Source of the DNA: Ficedula albicollis | Taxonomy: Eukaryota; Chordata; Aves; Passeriformes; Muscicapidae | DNA: 64,000 nt | Assembly: GCF_000247815.1 (NCBI RefSeq) | Contig: NC_021678.1 | Location: 6,801,190-6,865,189 of the forward strand | Direction: 5' to 3' | Shown here: positions 25,781 to 39,100 of the stretch, one piece after another | How positions within the stretch are numbered: the first letter of the stretch is position 1 | Layout: each line of letters starts with the position of its first letter | Notes under the pieces: generated by a model | What the model saw: the letters and a program-made list of their open reading frames with translations, nothing else | Told to the model about the DNA's origin: nothing | Database searches by the model: none | Made by a program: the position numbers and the translations under genes

Positions 25781-28718
25781 GAAAGGAAATGCTAACTTGG
25801 TTATGCAAGTTCATAATCTTTATATTGAAGTTGGAGAAATGCTCACTGAAGCCCCACAGGTGAGTGGTTCTAAGCAAGGCACCCATAGTCTGGTGGTCCT
25901 GGGGGCCTCTCTTGTTACACAACCACAGTTCAGTAGATTGAAGCTGCTGCAGGAAGCTTAATAGGGCTATTAACAAGGTAAACCTGATTAAAAAGGGGAA
26001 ATTGTGACCGAAATGTCATCTCTGCTGTCCTTTTTTGGAATGGATACAGCAAGAAGAAAAGTCAGTAACAGCAAGAAAAAGCATGGGGGAGGGCTAGCAG
26101 AAGAGGTTCAGAGAAAGCTGATGGAGAAAGAGTTGCAACACTTGAACACCAAACAAGTCAGTGATGAGAGAGCCCTTGAAACTTCTTGCCTCTCTAGCTG
26201 CAGGCTACTCCTGTGTGCGTGTTGGGTTTTGCTGGCATGGCTGGGGAACACTGTGTGATGGTGAAGCTTTTCCTGAGGCAGGCAGGTGCTCCAGCAAGGG
26301 CAGGGTGACTCAGCTGGCACTGCAGTGCCCCGTGTGCCCTGTGCAATGGCTTACAGAGCTGATCTCATGCCCAGGCTGCGTCTGGCTGCTCCTGCGTAGC
26401 AGGGACACGATTCTATCCATGGGTGCACATCCCGTGTGCTTTGGCTTCTTGCTGTAGGTTTGGCATTTGGAGTGTGTTGCAAGGCTTGGGTGAGGTGGAC
26501 TCCATACATCCTGCGTGGCTGCCTGCAAATGCCCAAGTAGTTCTCAGCACTGCTATGGGCTTCAAGTGTCTAAAATGATTCTGGCTCTTTAATAATTCTC
26601 AGGACAAAAATCAGGCACGTAACGAGCAACCTATATTATCAAAGTGCTGTGCACAGAGTTACTGTGTTTGCACACCTCATTGGGCAAGAGGGATGCAACA
26701 ACTAAGTGGGGCAGACCTATGTACGTGCAAGTAGTGTTCTCTCATCTGGTCCAAGGCAGGAAAATCCAGCTTGGCTTCAAACAGTTTTTGCTGACTTTCT
26801 GGGATTCACTCATTCACTTCATTCCCCTTTCAGTGATTCATTTCATCTGTCTGCATTAGAACATGACAAAGATACAGTTAGTTTGTCTCTTTATTTTTTT
26901 TATCCCTTCCATTTGTCAGCTGAGTGTAACTACTGTGTGGGTTTTCTTCCTGGATTGCTTATTCAGTGCATGTGGAAAGAATATTGAGTATTCTGGATAG
27001 TCATAAATGCAACTCCAGTCCTAAAATGTAGTCTTGGGTATCTGATATGGAATTCAGCCCATTTTATGTGGTCTTATGGCAGCTGTAGTCATATTTCACC
27101 ACGTATATATAAAAGTAATACCATGTTTTACACACCCTAAAGAAACTGTGGGGATGTCCTGGGTACGATCAGGGCATGTATGCCTTCAGATTCTTCTTTT
27201 AAAAGCTCACTTCCTGTCAACAGTACATTCTGAGTTCTTTAAATATGAAACTGATGTTAAATTGATGGTCAGTCTGAAAAAACACAGCTGGAATTAATGC
27301 AAATGATTAGGTGGTACGTAGCACACTCTTGCAATGGAAATGGAGTTTATTATTAGGCAGCCTGATATGTGTGGAAATATGACTAGTGATCTGTAACAGT
27401 TTCCTGATGTAACCCTACCCAGCAGTGAGGAAAGAGCCCTGACTGCTGAAGAATGTTATTTGCCACTGCAAGCAATATGTGCTAGGACTCCTTGCCCCAG
27501 CCAGCTGAGCACTGTGATTTTTATTAATCTTGTCTTTAATTGGTAAACAAGACCAAGATTTTGATGTTTTGAGTTTTACTTTACTAGTTTTACAGGGTTC
27601 CTTTCCAATAACATATTTCCAGAGATGCTGCGACTTACATTTTATCTGTGAGCCTTTCTTTCTGTCTTCATGTTGCATTCAAATAATGAGCCCATAGGTT
27701 CAAATGTCTTTTAGAATGTGGCAGGACAGGTACAATGTGATAATCTGTACCTTATTTGCTTGAAAAGTAGGTCATCAGCATTGACAGAGTGGCAGGGGTA
27801 GGTAGAGATGGTAGAGGTAGGTAAACAGTTCTGCTGTGTAGGATTCTGGATTGTCTTGAGTTTTATAGTCCCTGAAAAACATCTGGAACAGATAGAATGA
27901 GATGCTAAAGTAATTACTCTTTATTGTACAAGAAAAATTTATTGTTTATTGCTTAAATTATTCAGTCACTGTGGACTCAGTCATGAATAGAACATTTATC
28001 TTCTTATTTGCTGGCCCTATGAAAGTTTCTCATAGTTGCCAAAACACAAAACAAATGAAACTGTGAAATATTATTAGTTTTAAAGTGCACTCTGCACCTT
28101 GCTGAATTGATGGGCTTTATCATTAGCTGCAGAAAGAGATTACATTCCTTTGGCAGCTGTTAATTTGTCTACATCATGCTGATCCTGGATTCCTGCATCC
28201 AGCACTGACATTGAACAATGTGCTGAGTAAGAGCTATAAAAATTGATGGAGATGTTTTCATAGCATTAAACTGGCAGAGAGGTATTTTTTTACTGGAAAG
28301 ATATTTCATTTCAGATCATTCAAGAGGGCCTTTCACATATACATATGGTAAATATGTTAGGCTGAGCATGATACCAGCCAGATTAAAAATGGCAAAATTG
28401 GAAATTATACAAAAATCTAGTTGAACAGGAGAGACAAAGTAGAAAAAGTTGATTTCTTATGAAACAGAATTTATCAAACTTTGAGGACTCATTTCAGTGA
28501 TGTTTTTCAACTCAATTAAGTTGAATCACCAAGTTAAAGACTTGTCAGTCTTCATACAAGAGATGTGTCAATATGCTCACTGATTTCCAAAGTCCATTTA
28601 GATTTTTTTGGGGGGGGATAAAGGCATTTATTCTTTCAAATGTTGGCTTTTAAACAGAGGTGATACACACAGGCTCAACTTGAACTCTGTGGTATCACGT
28701 AATGAGTTTGTTGCAGGA

Positions 28719-28930
28719 ATTAAATCACAAAATTATTTTAGTTAAAAGGGACTTTTCAAGATCCTCTAGTTTAAATTCTCTGCTACGACACAGTGATTTC
28801 AAGTTTCTCAGAATAGCTGCTGTTCCTGGTTTGTTGTCACTTTCATGGCTCTGTGAGGAAGGCTTGCCTGCTTTTTCTTATGTCCTTGTTTCATATGTCC
28901 TCACATTTTCTGTGACAGCATCTTATGTTA
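28719..28930 (-). mobile_element. Diverged CR1 LINE 3'-end fragment
   Basis: AAATCACAAAATTATTTTAG...AAGGGACTTTTCAAGATCCTCTAG is a degraded reverse complement of the CR1 3' end (consensus form: ATCATAGAATCATTTAGGTTGG, AAAGACCTTTAAGATCATC). The first ~80 bases are clear. The rest is only weakly similar, so the right boundary is approximate. Confidence 0.65.
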
Positions 28931-31900
28931 GTTTCCTTTAGTGTGTCCATTGCTTCTTACAACAACTGTGTTGGTCAGCTTTAACCACCCGTCTTCAATG
29001 TGTGGAGTACTTGCTTGCTTGGGCTTTTTTCATTAGTATTAAATAATCACATCAGTCCAAGCAGATTTTATTAGCACTAGTGTCATTTCATGTTTTCAGA
29101 AACTAGAGGCCCAGATTTCTGAAATAAGCAGCTTGCTGAAGTTCTTGGCCAGAGCTATATAAAGAGAATGGAATTTGACTGGTGTGTACACAGATTTCTC
29201 TATTCTGCCTGCAAATGTTCAAGGCTTCATCTATTGAGGAAAGGGAGCCTTGTGCATGTGTGATAAGAGGTCAGACAGGACAGATCCTGCAGCTCTGGGG
29301 TCTCCCTGCTGTGCTTTCTCCTCTTTGGGTCTCCTGTGTCAGGTGCAGGTGTTCTGCTGTGTTTGGTGTAGTTTTGTGAAGGGGAGGAGAACACATGGCT
29401 GGAGTGTGAGGCCAAACACGGAGTCCCCTCCACTCTGCTCACTTAGTGTGCAACAAGGAATATCATGGGATGCTGAGGTGTTTACCCTGTGCCTCAGGAG
29501 GCTGCAGGAGAGCAGCCCTGCACCTATTCCTGACTGAGTCCCCGTGCTGCTGTACAGGGATTAGGCACAGTGGTTTTCCAGGCCACAGTTTTAAGCTGTG
29601 CTTGCTGCCAGTCGAAGTGCTTGCTTAAGGCATCCAGCTGCATGGTTTGGGTGCATTGCTGTAAATGCACCCACAGAAACTCTGAAAATGCCTTTTTGCT
29701 TTATTTTACCCAAGATCAGCCGGATGCTTCTGTGCCATGAGCTCAGGTGTGACTGCTGACACAGCGTGCTGCAGTGTGCTGCATGACTGGGAAGAAGGTC
29801 GGGGCAGTTCCTGAGTGAGCTGCCTTTGCAGTCGTGGCCCTGTGCAGTATGACTGCAGCAAATGCTCCTCTCCTCTGCCTTTGGGTCCAACCTTAGTCTT
29901 ACTTGGTCACAGTTAAACTTGCAAACTCGATTTCACCTAATTCAAATTATAGTCTTCTCTTCCCTTGTTTCTCTCGTTGCAGGCTGCAAAATCATCTGCC
30001 TAACCTCTTCCCTTCTTTCCCATGTCACACACAGCTCATGTTGGAAAGTAAACATGTTTTCAGTGATTAACAGCAAAGACTAGATGCAGCTGAGTAACAA
30101 GATGAATACCTACACCTCCTGTTTTGTAAATGGCCAGTGCTCTGACCAACTCTGTATTTACAGATTGTATCTGAACTGTGTGGGGTTTTGTGGTTATAAC
30201 TTTAAATTTCGATATATGACATGCATATCAGGTTGGATTAGGTCACACTGTCATCCATTGGAATCAAATTACTTTGCTTTTTAATTAAAATGTCCCTGGG
30301 TTGGAGTGGCTGTATCCTGGCTTTGCATTGCTTAGGGGACCACTCCCCCAAATTAGGATAACTAAAACCATCTGGCATGTCTTTCTCAGATTCTGTGAAT
30401 TACAATAAAGACTTTGTATGAGATTGTGCAAGAGATCAGAAAAATGCTTAATTAAATAACATTTGCTTCAAGTTAAACAGTCATGTGGAGGTGCTGTGAA
30501 GAAGTAGGGAACAAAAAATAAATTTGTGAGACTAGGTTAGACTATCTGGTGCCTCCCTGGTATATCCATGATATCAAACAATTAAGAAGTCACTCTTCTG
30601 GGTGTATGAATTTTAGCTACCAAAAAGATTCATGGGAGAAAGAAATGGGTAGAAGAAATTCCCACTGAGCAGACCATTACCTTGTTGCTTTAGAAACAGA
30701 AGACCTGAATTTTCATAGGACAGACTGAATAACTTCAAAGAGAATTTCATCATATCTGAAACTGGGAAGCTTGACAGAGAGGCTGCTGCCACCTCAGTTC
30801 CTCTGAGGGGAAAGTCTGCATTTTGAGGGTCTTTTTTTGAGTTTTGTCTTTTTTTGTTCAAGAAGTAGTATCACAAGACTGGATAAAGTAGAGCTTATAG
30901 AACATAATAGAAGCAACTGTTTTGCAATGAGCCAGTAAGGAACAGTTCTGTGCCATTGGAAAAATGCAAATGAAAAACTGCCTCTGCCTGGCTTTTACAT
31001 GGGCAATGTCCATGGTCCAAGAGGGTGCTGAAGCCTCTACTTAGTGTACTGCTTCTTTTTCCTTTTTTTTAAAATCCCCACCTCAGGTGCTGTGCAGCTA
31101 GAGATAGAGAGGAGGCAAGTACTAATCCTGTCTTACTTCTCTACAGCTCTTCAAAGAGGCAATTTTGTGTTGAAACTCTATTATTTACGAAAAAATGGCA
31201 GCATGTGGTGCCAGAGATACTTGCTTCGGCAGAGATTAATATACTGGAGCTGAAGCTGGAAGATGAGCTTCCCTTCAGCTGTGGGAAGCTGTCAGAAACC
31301 AGCAGCAGTTTGTGGATGGAGCCTCAAGGAAGGTCTGTCTTCCTAGGAGGATGATTTGTAATGCAAAAACTGGCATGGTACTTGCAACTTCTGCTGAAAC
31401 TAATCCAACATTCCAAATTCCCTTTGAAAATGAGCAGACAGGGAACAAACCATTATTGCAAAAACTTTGTGTTCCTTTGTGTTTTTCCTTTCATCTTTCT
31501 GTTTCTTAGAGAAATAAGCCTGGAATCAGCCAATTGCATGATATAGAATGAAATATAATAGAAATACATACTTAAAATAATTTGTAGGGCCTGAAAAAGA
31601 GCTCCACTCGCTTCATTACAATAATTTTCTGCTTGTGGCTATTTTTGCTGATGTTCTGCTCTTTAGCAACAACAGCATGATAGTGCCTTTAGATAATGAA
31701 ACAATACTGCATTTTGACTGCTAACTTGTTTTCCCTGGAACAGCATCAAGAAAATGAAGAGGTTTAAGTGCCAGGTGGAGATTAGAGGAAGAAAATGAAA
31801 TTCAAAACAGGAAGTGGAGAGGCAGGCTCCAAAACAACCTTCATGACATTTCACGCCAAGAGAGGAATATTGACAGTTAATGATCTGTTGTCTGCAAGTC

Positions 31901-33162
31901 ACTCTCAATTCCACAAAACTGCCAAGGAATTGTGCAGCTTTCTGCAGGCTTTTCAAAAGCCTTTGAAAGAAAGATGATGCTAGAAAGTTTAATGGCCTGG
32001 GAAGACAAAAAAAAAAAAAAAATGCCAGCAAGCAGTTCTGAGCATTTGCCTCACACTGTTTCATTGGGCAGTTCTCCACATGCCTGTAATTCAGCTGCCT
32101 CGAAACAGGCTTGGCTGAGCCACCTCAGGACACCAACATATGCCTTGCCAGAGATGGGCTCAGATAGAAAGAAGCAGCTCCAAGCCTGCCAGGTGCTGTG
32201 TCTACAGTAGGAAGGAGCCTTGCCGTGACTCAGGGGATGTCTGCTCAGGCACAGCTCTGGACTCGCGCGTGCCTGGCTGGTGCAGGAGGGGCAGCTCCCC
32301 TGTGCCTGTCTGGCACTGGCTCTGCAGGCACATCCGTCTCTGTCCTTGGGCATCCTCTTCCAGAGAAGACCCCCGAGCAGCTGTGAGCAGAAATCAAGTT
32401 AGAGGGGATGCTGCTGGGCGGACAAAGGCTTGCCTGGCAGGAGGTGGTGTGGCCTGTGTGCTCTTCCCATAGGCACAGCGAAAAGCAATGCAAGAAACAG
32501 TGGGGGAAAGCTGCTTTCTTGTCAGGACTGCAACTCTTCCTGGCTGATAATTTAACTTGGCCAGAAGCATGGTTGGCAATCAGATTGCTGTGATGAAGGA
32601 TATGTGGCAACCAGTCCTTATGTCTGTGCTATGACTTTTACCAGCTAAAATGTAGGAAAATTTATATTGATACTGTAGTAATCAAGTGAGAGAGATGCCT
32701 CATTTCTTGCCAATGATTACCTAATATGAGATGCATTTTTCCATGTCTACTTCTGTCATGGTTGTAGTTCTTATTTCCATTTTTTCCTTTTGCTTGAGAA
32801 GTCCTATAGTTTATCTATCAGGTCCTTATACTGCAAAATGTGAAAATTTTCAGAATTTACTAAGTTTACTGTTTCGAGTGGCTCATGATGAATTGGGATA
32901 AAATATACAAATGCTGCATGTGAGATGAAAACCTGCTTTGAAAACCAGTAATACAGGTTTGACTGACGGGATCTCAGCTGTGTGTATCAGCCCTGTTTTT
33001 TGTGATACTTCAGGGATGCTTTTATGGGCTTAGCTCCCAAGGGTTCTCAAGGCGGAGGTGGTGCCACTGATGTACCACAGTATGACGGTGCCTTCTCAAG
33101 GCCTGCAGCTGGCATCAGCAGAGCTGCTTGCCCCGGTGTTTGCCTCTAATCCAGAGCCACCA

Positions 33163-33417
33163 GAGCCTCTCCAGCTGGATGTGCCCACGGCAGGACTGGC
33201 CACACCACATCCCACTGCAGCTCCCTGCGGGGCGTGCACTCCCTGCTCGGCTCTTGCCCACCAGCACGGGCTTTCATTCCTCCTTGGCTGGAGCCTCTCC
33301 AGCTGGATGTGCCCACGGCAGGACTGGCCACACCACATCCCACTGCAGCTCCCTGCGGGGCGTGCACTCCCTGCTCGGCTCTTGCCCACCAGCACGGGCT
33401 TTCATTCTCCTTGGCTG
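33163..33417. repeat. GC-rich two-copy tandem repeat, about 128 bp
   Basis: 33163-33290 and 33291-33417 are direct copies beginning GAGCCTCTCCAGCTGGATGT, identical apart from a one-base deletion near the end (CATTCCTCC/CATTCTCC). Frames are open on both strands because the unit is GC-rich, but the deletion shifts any frame between copies, arguing against a protein. Confidence 0.92.
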
Positions 33418-33419
33418 GA

Positions 33420-33496
33420 TGCTTGGAGACTCCTGAAGCTGAGACACAGTTAGCAGAGCAGAGATGCTTGGAGACTCCTGAAGCTGAGACACAGAT
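33420..33496. repeat. 30-bp direct repeat directly after the 128-bp repeat
   Basis: TGCTTGGAGACTCCTGAAGC plus TGAGACACAG occurs at 33420-33449 and again at 33467-33496, separated by 17 bases. TTAGCAGAGCAG, which follows the first copy directly, recurs 12 bp downstream of the second. A second local duplication therefore abuts the 128-bp one. Confidence 0.85.
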
Positions 33497-34099
33497 CACC
33501 AAGTTAGCAGAGCAGGCTGCTTGCTGCTTGGAAGGAAAACTTCAATGAACCATAAAGCCTCAGTTAATAATTTTTCTTGCTGCTATTGTTTTGTACTGCT
33601 GCCAACAGTGGATTTACCTGTGCCCTCTCTCACAGGGATCCTGCTGTTCCTAAATGCTGCTGTAAAAACCTGGTTTTTTAAGGAGTAAAATTAAACTTTT
33701 CTGTTTTCCTTTTGTGTTTATCCTTTCTTTATCTTTTTGAAACGCCAGCAACCCTCACAAGTAGCCCATTCAGCAGCTGGAGGCCACAGCCCAGCGGAGA
33801 GAGTACAAAGGCAGCCCCTGGAGCTCTCCCCTCACACACCCAGGCTGGGGCACTGCCTTTCCTCACAAGCCTTCCCCTGGCTGGCAGGGTGCTGGGAGAC
33901 CGAAAGCTTTGGTTTTAATTCAGGCGTAGCCCTTGAAGTCCAGGTGGCTTCTCAAAGCCCCACACATCCTTTTCATACATCTGAAGTCCCACAGGGGCTG
34001 ACTTTGATCCAGAGGTTGTGAAGGAGGGGCTGGAATTTCAGCTACACAGTATGAGCAGTTTTATGTTTAATTTGTGCTACCTACAGCCTCCTGCTCTTT

Positions 34100-34300
34100 G
34101 CACACCCTGCGATGCGAGGAGAAATCCTCCCTCCGGCCGCCGCTGTTAGTTAGGAAAGGAAAGCCTTCCCAAGCTCGGGGCTCCGTGCCACGTCTGCAGC
34201 GGGGTTTAGGAGCGGCTCTCGGCAAGGCTCGTGTGCCCTCTAGCTGCTGCGCTGCCTGCGTCGGAGCTGGCAGGCAGCGCTTGAAAGCAAATTCTGCAGT
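34100..34300 (+). promoter_or_regulatory. Small CpG cluster, candidate FAM13C promoter
   Basis: A local rise in CG dinucleotides (CCCTCCGGCCGCCGCTG, AGCTCGGGGCTCCGTG, CTGCGTCGGAGCTGG) about 2 kb upstream of the first FAM13C coding exon, in otherwise CpG-poor DNA. No TATA box or first-exon donor could be assigned. The position suits a promoter or a 5' UTR exon, but this is inference from composition. Confidence 0.35.
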
Positions 34301-34619
34301 AATTAGGGTCGAGAGCAAGGGGTTGGTTGCAGTGGCTGCTGCCTTGTTTGCCCTGGCACGAGTCTACAGATAAAATTTGTGTTTGCTGCTCAGGTGGAGA
34401 ATTTGTTGCTTTGAAAGGTATTTGACTGTGGTTTACACGTTCAGCTGAAGCAAGGGGGAGTGACATGTCAGCAGGATTATTCCTGTGGCATCTAGTAAGA
34501 TGGACAATGAAAACGTGCCGTCGAAAAAAAAGTCGAAAACTTTTAGTTTTAATTTTGTAGTTTTTGCACAGGCCTTTTTGCGATGTGTCTCTCTACAGAG
34601 TGCAGACTGCTGCAGGCTC

Positions 34620-36060
34620 ACAGGCATGGCTAGCTAAGGTGACTGAGTGTGTGGTGCTTCTGTCTGTCCCAAAGGGACCCAGCAAAGGTGGGGGAGCTGC
34701 TCCAGCTGCCTTGCAAACACAGCAATGAAGGGTGAGAGGGTGGGGAAGCACTGGTCATGGTGGCTGGAGGGCAGAGGGTTTGAACACAGCAGGGAGAGGA
34801 TGTCGCACCTCTCAGGTCCCCTCTCAGCCACGAGCACAGAACACCACACAGCTGTAAGAGGGCACTCACACTGCTGGTCTGGGGGGGCCAACATACTTTC
34901 TTCTCTCTTCTAGCAGTGGTGGGGTACAGCACCATCAGCCCCAGGAACCCCTGTGGGCCCAGCAGCTTGAACAGGCTGAGCAGCTGAAGCTGCTGTGGTG
35001 GGCAGAGGTGCAGCTTGTCTGCAGAGATGAGGCCAGGCTGAACAGCACAGCGGGGTGATGGGCACAGCATTTTTAACAGGCTGGACAGGCACAGCTGTGC
35101 CGATGGGCACAGACGGAGCTCCTCTGCAGAGACAGGCCAGGCTGAGCCTGGGGAGTGGTGAGGTGGATGTAGATTTTTCTGGGTCCAGCTCTATAGGTAG
35201 AAGAAGAAAGCTCTAAAGCACTGTAGTATTCAGACCTCATTGTGGGAACTTGTGGAGAGGTAAGTGAGCAAAAATCCTGCACTGCTTTTAAGTGGTATTC
35301 CTTCTGCTAAGGAAGAGGGAACCATCTCTGCTATCTCTGCTGCACTGGTGTGGTGTTGGAGTAACTCCTGCTTTTCTAGTGCTCCACCAAGGGGGTCTGG
35401 CTCAGAACCTCTACCTTTTTCTGCTTTGTGTGTTTTGCTTTTGTTTCGTGTGTACCTACTAAGCTTGTGTTTAAAACCTCCCCAATTAGTTTTTTATTGC
35501 AACATTATCTCTTATTTCTCAGAGCAAGCTTTATATCTGAACAATTATAAAGAGTGTTGTGCTCAATTGCATCTTCATATTTAAAAAAAAGTGGATAGGT
35601 TCTTGCCCATGTGTTGGCCAAAATGATTGTGTATGTGTTATAGAAACAAGTAGCTATAATGTGTACACAGAGAGCCCTCTTATAGTATTTTCCTTGCTGC
35701 TGTAGCAGGCAGGAGGGACAGCAGGCAGTACGAATATCTGCAAACCTGCACTGCAAAAACCCACTCAAGAGCAAATATCAGGCCCAGGATCAGCATGGCT
35801 CAGGAAGCTGTGGCACTGTGTGTGTGGCAGGTGCCATGGAAACATCTCCTGGTGGTAACACAGCCCTCAGCTTGCGCAAGGTGCCTCCAGAGGGAAGTAC
35901 TGGCTGCAAGGAATCCACTTTTACTAGCAGCTAATTTCTACCTTCCACCAGCTCTGGAGGGAAACCGCTGGCTGAGATGATGCCTAGCAATTATAACACG
36001 CTAAGTTAATTGCAGAGGAGCAGCCCAAGGGCTGCAGTCAGCCTTGGCCAGGCTGCACGG
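34620..36060. other. Upstream of FAM13C, unassigned
   Basis: Moderately GC-rich at 34640-35160, with internally similar stretches (CTGCAGAGATGAGGCCAGGCTGA at 35021-35043 and a related CTGCAGAGACAGGCCAGGCTGA about 100 bases later), perhaps an old repeat I cannot name. The 146-codon minus-strand frame here has no recognisable product. The remainder is AT-rich without a feature. Confidence 0.4.
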
Positions 36061-36131
36061 CTTTGTGGAGGGGAAGGCGAAGGTGTCCTGTGAGCAGCAC
36101 AGCTGAAACACTGGCACTGCTGCAGTCTAAC

Positions 36132-36161
36132 ATGGGAGCAGGCGCCTCCCTTTCCATCTGC
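36132..36161 (+). CDS. FAM13C: FAM13C first coding exon (residues 1-10)
   Basis: ATG at 36132, encoding MGAGASLSIC, then donor TGC|GTAAGT at 36162, phase 0, matching the next exon. FAM13A has a very similar short N-terminal exon. The 5' UTR extends upstream, start unknown. No in-frame ATG precedes it closely. Confidence 0.75.
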
Positions 36162-39100
36162 GTAAGTGAACTTAAATCTGCCTTCTTTGGTCCTTCCTCA
36201 CACCCTTCCTCCTTTCTGAGAAGGCTGACAGTCTGCTGCATCTGAAAAGGGAAAAGGGAGGGATTTAGACTAATGATGCGCAGATATTTTAGAGGCTTTT
36301 CTAACACCTTGCAGCTTATATACGAAAATGCTGTAAAATATATTTAGTACATGCTAATATTTTTTTCTTTTTAGATAACTATTCATGCTGTAACACTAAC
36401 ATCACAGTCCAAGCTTTCCTATGCACTGAAAGAGCAAAATGGGCTGGGGTGTTTTGAGGGCTGTGTGTGCTTTTGCCATGGCAGCAGGGCTGTCGTGGAG
36501 CTCCAGCTCACGGCTTTGCTGCAGGCATGTGTGAAAAACAGCTTCACTATGGCAGTTCAGCCTCAAAACCATAGGAAAATCTTTCCCTTTTCCTTCTGAA
36601 AACATAGTAATAAAAACATTTAAAAAGCAGCTGGTTTCACAATGCATTGAAATAATGCTACAAAAAAAATTCAAAATCTGCCTTTAGATACTGTTTAAAT
36701 AGTCCTAGTGCAGAAATGGTAAATCTAAGTATTCCTGGTTTGGACTTCTGATCTCATTGCCTGGTAGGAGCACAAGGACAAAATGCAGCAATTACTGTGG
36801 GTAATGGCACCTGCCTGTAAGAAAAGCAAGAGGCTCAGGGGAGGAGGGACAGAGGACAGGACAGCCAGGACTTCTTTCAGAGCACTAGGCAGGATTTACC
36901 CTTTTCTTAAATATTCCTCCAGGATCTTATTCTTAAATATATATTTTATATCTATATATTAAATGTATCTAAGCACATATTTAGATATATATTTTCAAAC
37001 ACTCCCCCAGGGAGCCCTGTGGGGTGCGGAGCTGGCTGTGCCCACCAGGGCAGCCCCTGTCTCACAGAGCCCCTCAGGGACAGGCACCCCCCACCACTGC
37101 CCACAAACTTCCCAGCCCACGCTCTGGAAGGGTGAAAGAACAGCTCCCTTCACCAGACAGGATGAAAAATACAAGCTGTTTGTGATTTCTTGTGCTTTTG
37201 CATCAGTTGTTGGGGTAAGAAATTGGGAATGAGTGGGTGAGCAGAAAGGAACCCCTTCCGAGGCTTGTGCCACGGCTGCCACCTAAATTCCACTTCTGGA
37301 TCCTTCATGAATCTTGTGGTTTTTATCCTCAGGAATTGGGTATAAATTCACAAATTCCATGGGGTTGGGACGCTGTGCACCAGCACGGGATCAGCTTCTT
37401 CCTGACTTTTGGGGCTCTTTTGAGGGATAGTGACCTCTCTCTGTCCTCAGCAGTGCATCTGCCTCAACACAAGGCCCATTTTTCCATGTAGGGGTGAGGG
37501 GGCTTCACTGGAGTTTACCCCATCACAGGTCTTGTCTCAGCTCTACAGGAGAATATTAGTGTTTTAAGACTACACAGTGGAAATAAAATCTGTTCTAAGA
37601 TGCTGCAAGGAAGAGAATAATTTTACTGAAGTTGTAGATCTTTGGAGGCTAAAACAATAAAAGCCAGTTGCTGTTTATCACTTGCCTATTTTTATTCCCC
37701 AGAAATCATTCTCTTCTATCCAAGTCAGGCACACAACCAATAAAGTTTCACCAGATCTACAGCTCAGCAGAGAAGGAAACACATTTGGTGTTCCACTGGA
37801 AAGCCTTGTACAGGATGTGAGGCAATGTGAGGTTCCTTCTCTTGTGACACAGATGGTGGAGTACCTGGAGGTATTTGGTAAGTTCATATTTTTCCTGCTT
37901 GGCTTTTGGAAACTGATATTCTTTGTTTAAGCTGTACTTTTCAGCTCTAAATGCTGAAAAATCCTTATTTAAAATTATTGTGTTTTCTTTAAGGAGCTCT
38001 TGCTTTTTGAACTCCAGTTCTTACCACAAAGATGTGGTAAAGCAACCACTGCTTACTGTTCTGTATTCCTTACATAGGTCTGGAGCGTGTCGGTATATTT
38101 CGAATTGGTGGCTCAGCAAATAAAATCAAGGAATTGAGGCAGAAGTACAATCAAGGGGAAAAAGTAGACCTTATTAATGATGGAGATGTTGATTCTGTGG
38201 CCAGTCTCCTGAAGCTCTTTCTGAAAGAACTACCAGTGGCTGTTTTTCCAGACAATATTTGCTCTGGCTTGCTAAAAACTTTCCAAGGTACAGAACGGGC
38301 ACCTTCCAAGATTCTGTTCTTTCTCTGACAGTGACAGATAATGTGTTCATTGTACCTTCTATAAACAAGATTTTGTGTTTCCTTAACCTGAGATTGATGT
38401 TTAGTTTCTTTGGAGGGACCAGGAATCTATGAACTTGTCTACAGTCTTTTTAAAAGTCATTAAGTCTTTTGGATTCCCTTCCTTCCTGTGGTGATGAATC
38501 CTGTAATCCAATCCTGTATTCTCTGAGAAAGCTTCTTTTCTGCATGCTTTCTTTTTCAAATTGTATAACATTCTAGTTACTGAGATAATATTTTTAGTTT
38601 TAATGTAATCACCACCATAATGCTGCTTGTGTCTTTATATAACCACTGCCTCTTTTTATTTAACCTTCTCTGGTAAAGGAGGTTTTTCTGCACATCACTT
38701 CTTATTTAGAGCTTTATTTTTAGTTAGTATTTATTTTACCAGTCCTCTTATGATCTCCTTGGGCAGCAGTGTGTGGAGCAGCATGCAAAGCCAGGATGAG
38801 CACCCCAGCAGCCTCCCCTGCCTGGCTCCCCGTTCACACCTGTAATGTCTGAGCTCTGTTCTCAGGCTGTCTGGTGATTTTGGCTGGTAACGAATTCAGG
38901 TGTTTGCATACAAACAAGTGGGTTTTGTGGGTTACTTTACAGGCTGCTTTTGTTCGAAGTGCCTGTGTAGGAGTTTACAAAGAAAGAGAAAGGAAGCAGT
39001 TTCATGAACTGTGAAAGTCTATGCAGAAAGACCTATGGGGCTTTTGCAAATGTCTTGTTTTTTTCTACCCTGATCAGTCTCGCTGTTCTTCTTTTAAATT

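Larger units (their letters stand above)
25781..34099. other. Intergenic region between SLC16A9 and FAM13C
   Basis: Mostly AT-rich single-copy sequence with a CR1 fragment (about 28719-28930), an A16 run at 32007-32022, a GC-richer zone at 32200-32480, and a duplicated GC-rich block (33163-33496). No exon with both splice signals and recognisable protein was found. The open frames on both strands at 26000-26500, 29200-29600 and 32050-32600 overlap each other and look random. Confidence 0.6.

Noticed and set aside
34630..35070. A 146-codon minus-strand frame
   Set aside because: Overlaps other open frames in a GC-richer patch. The sequence resembles no known protein and there is no splice context.
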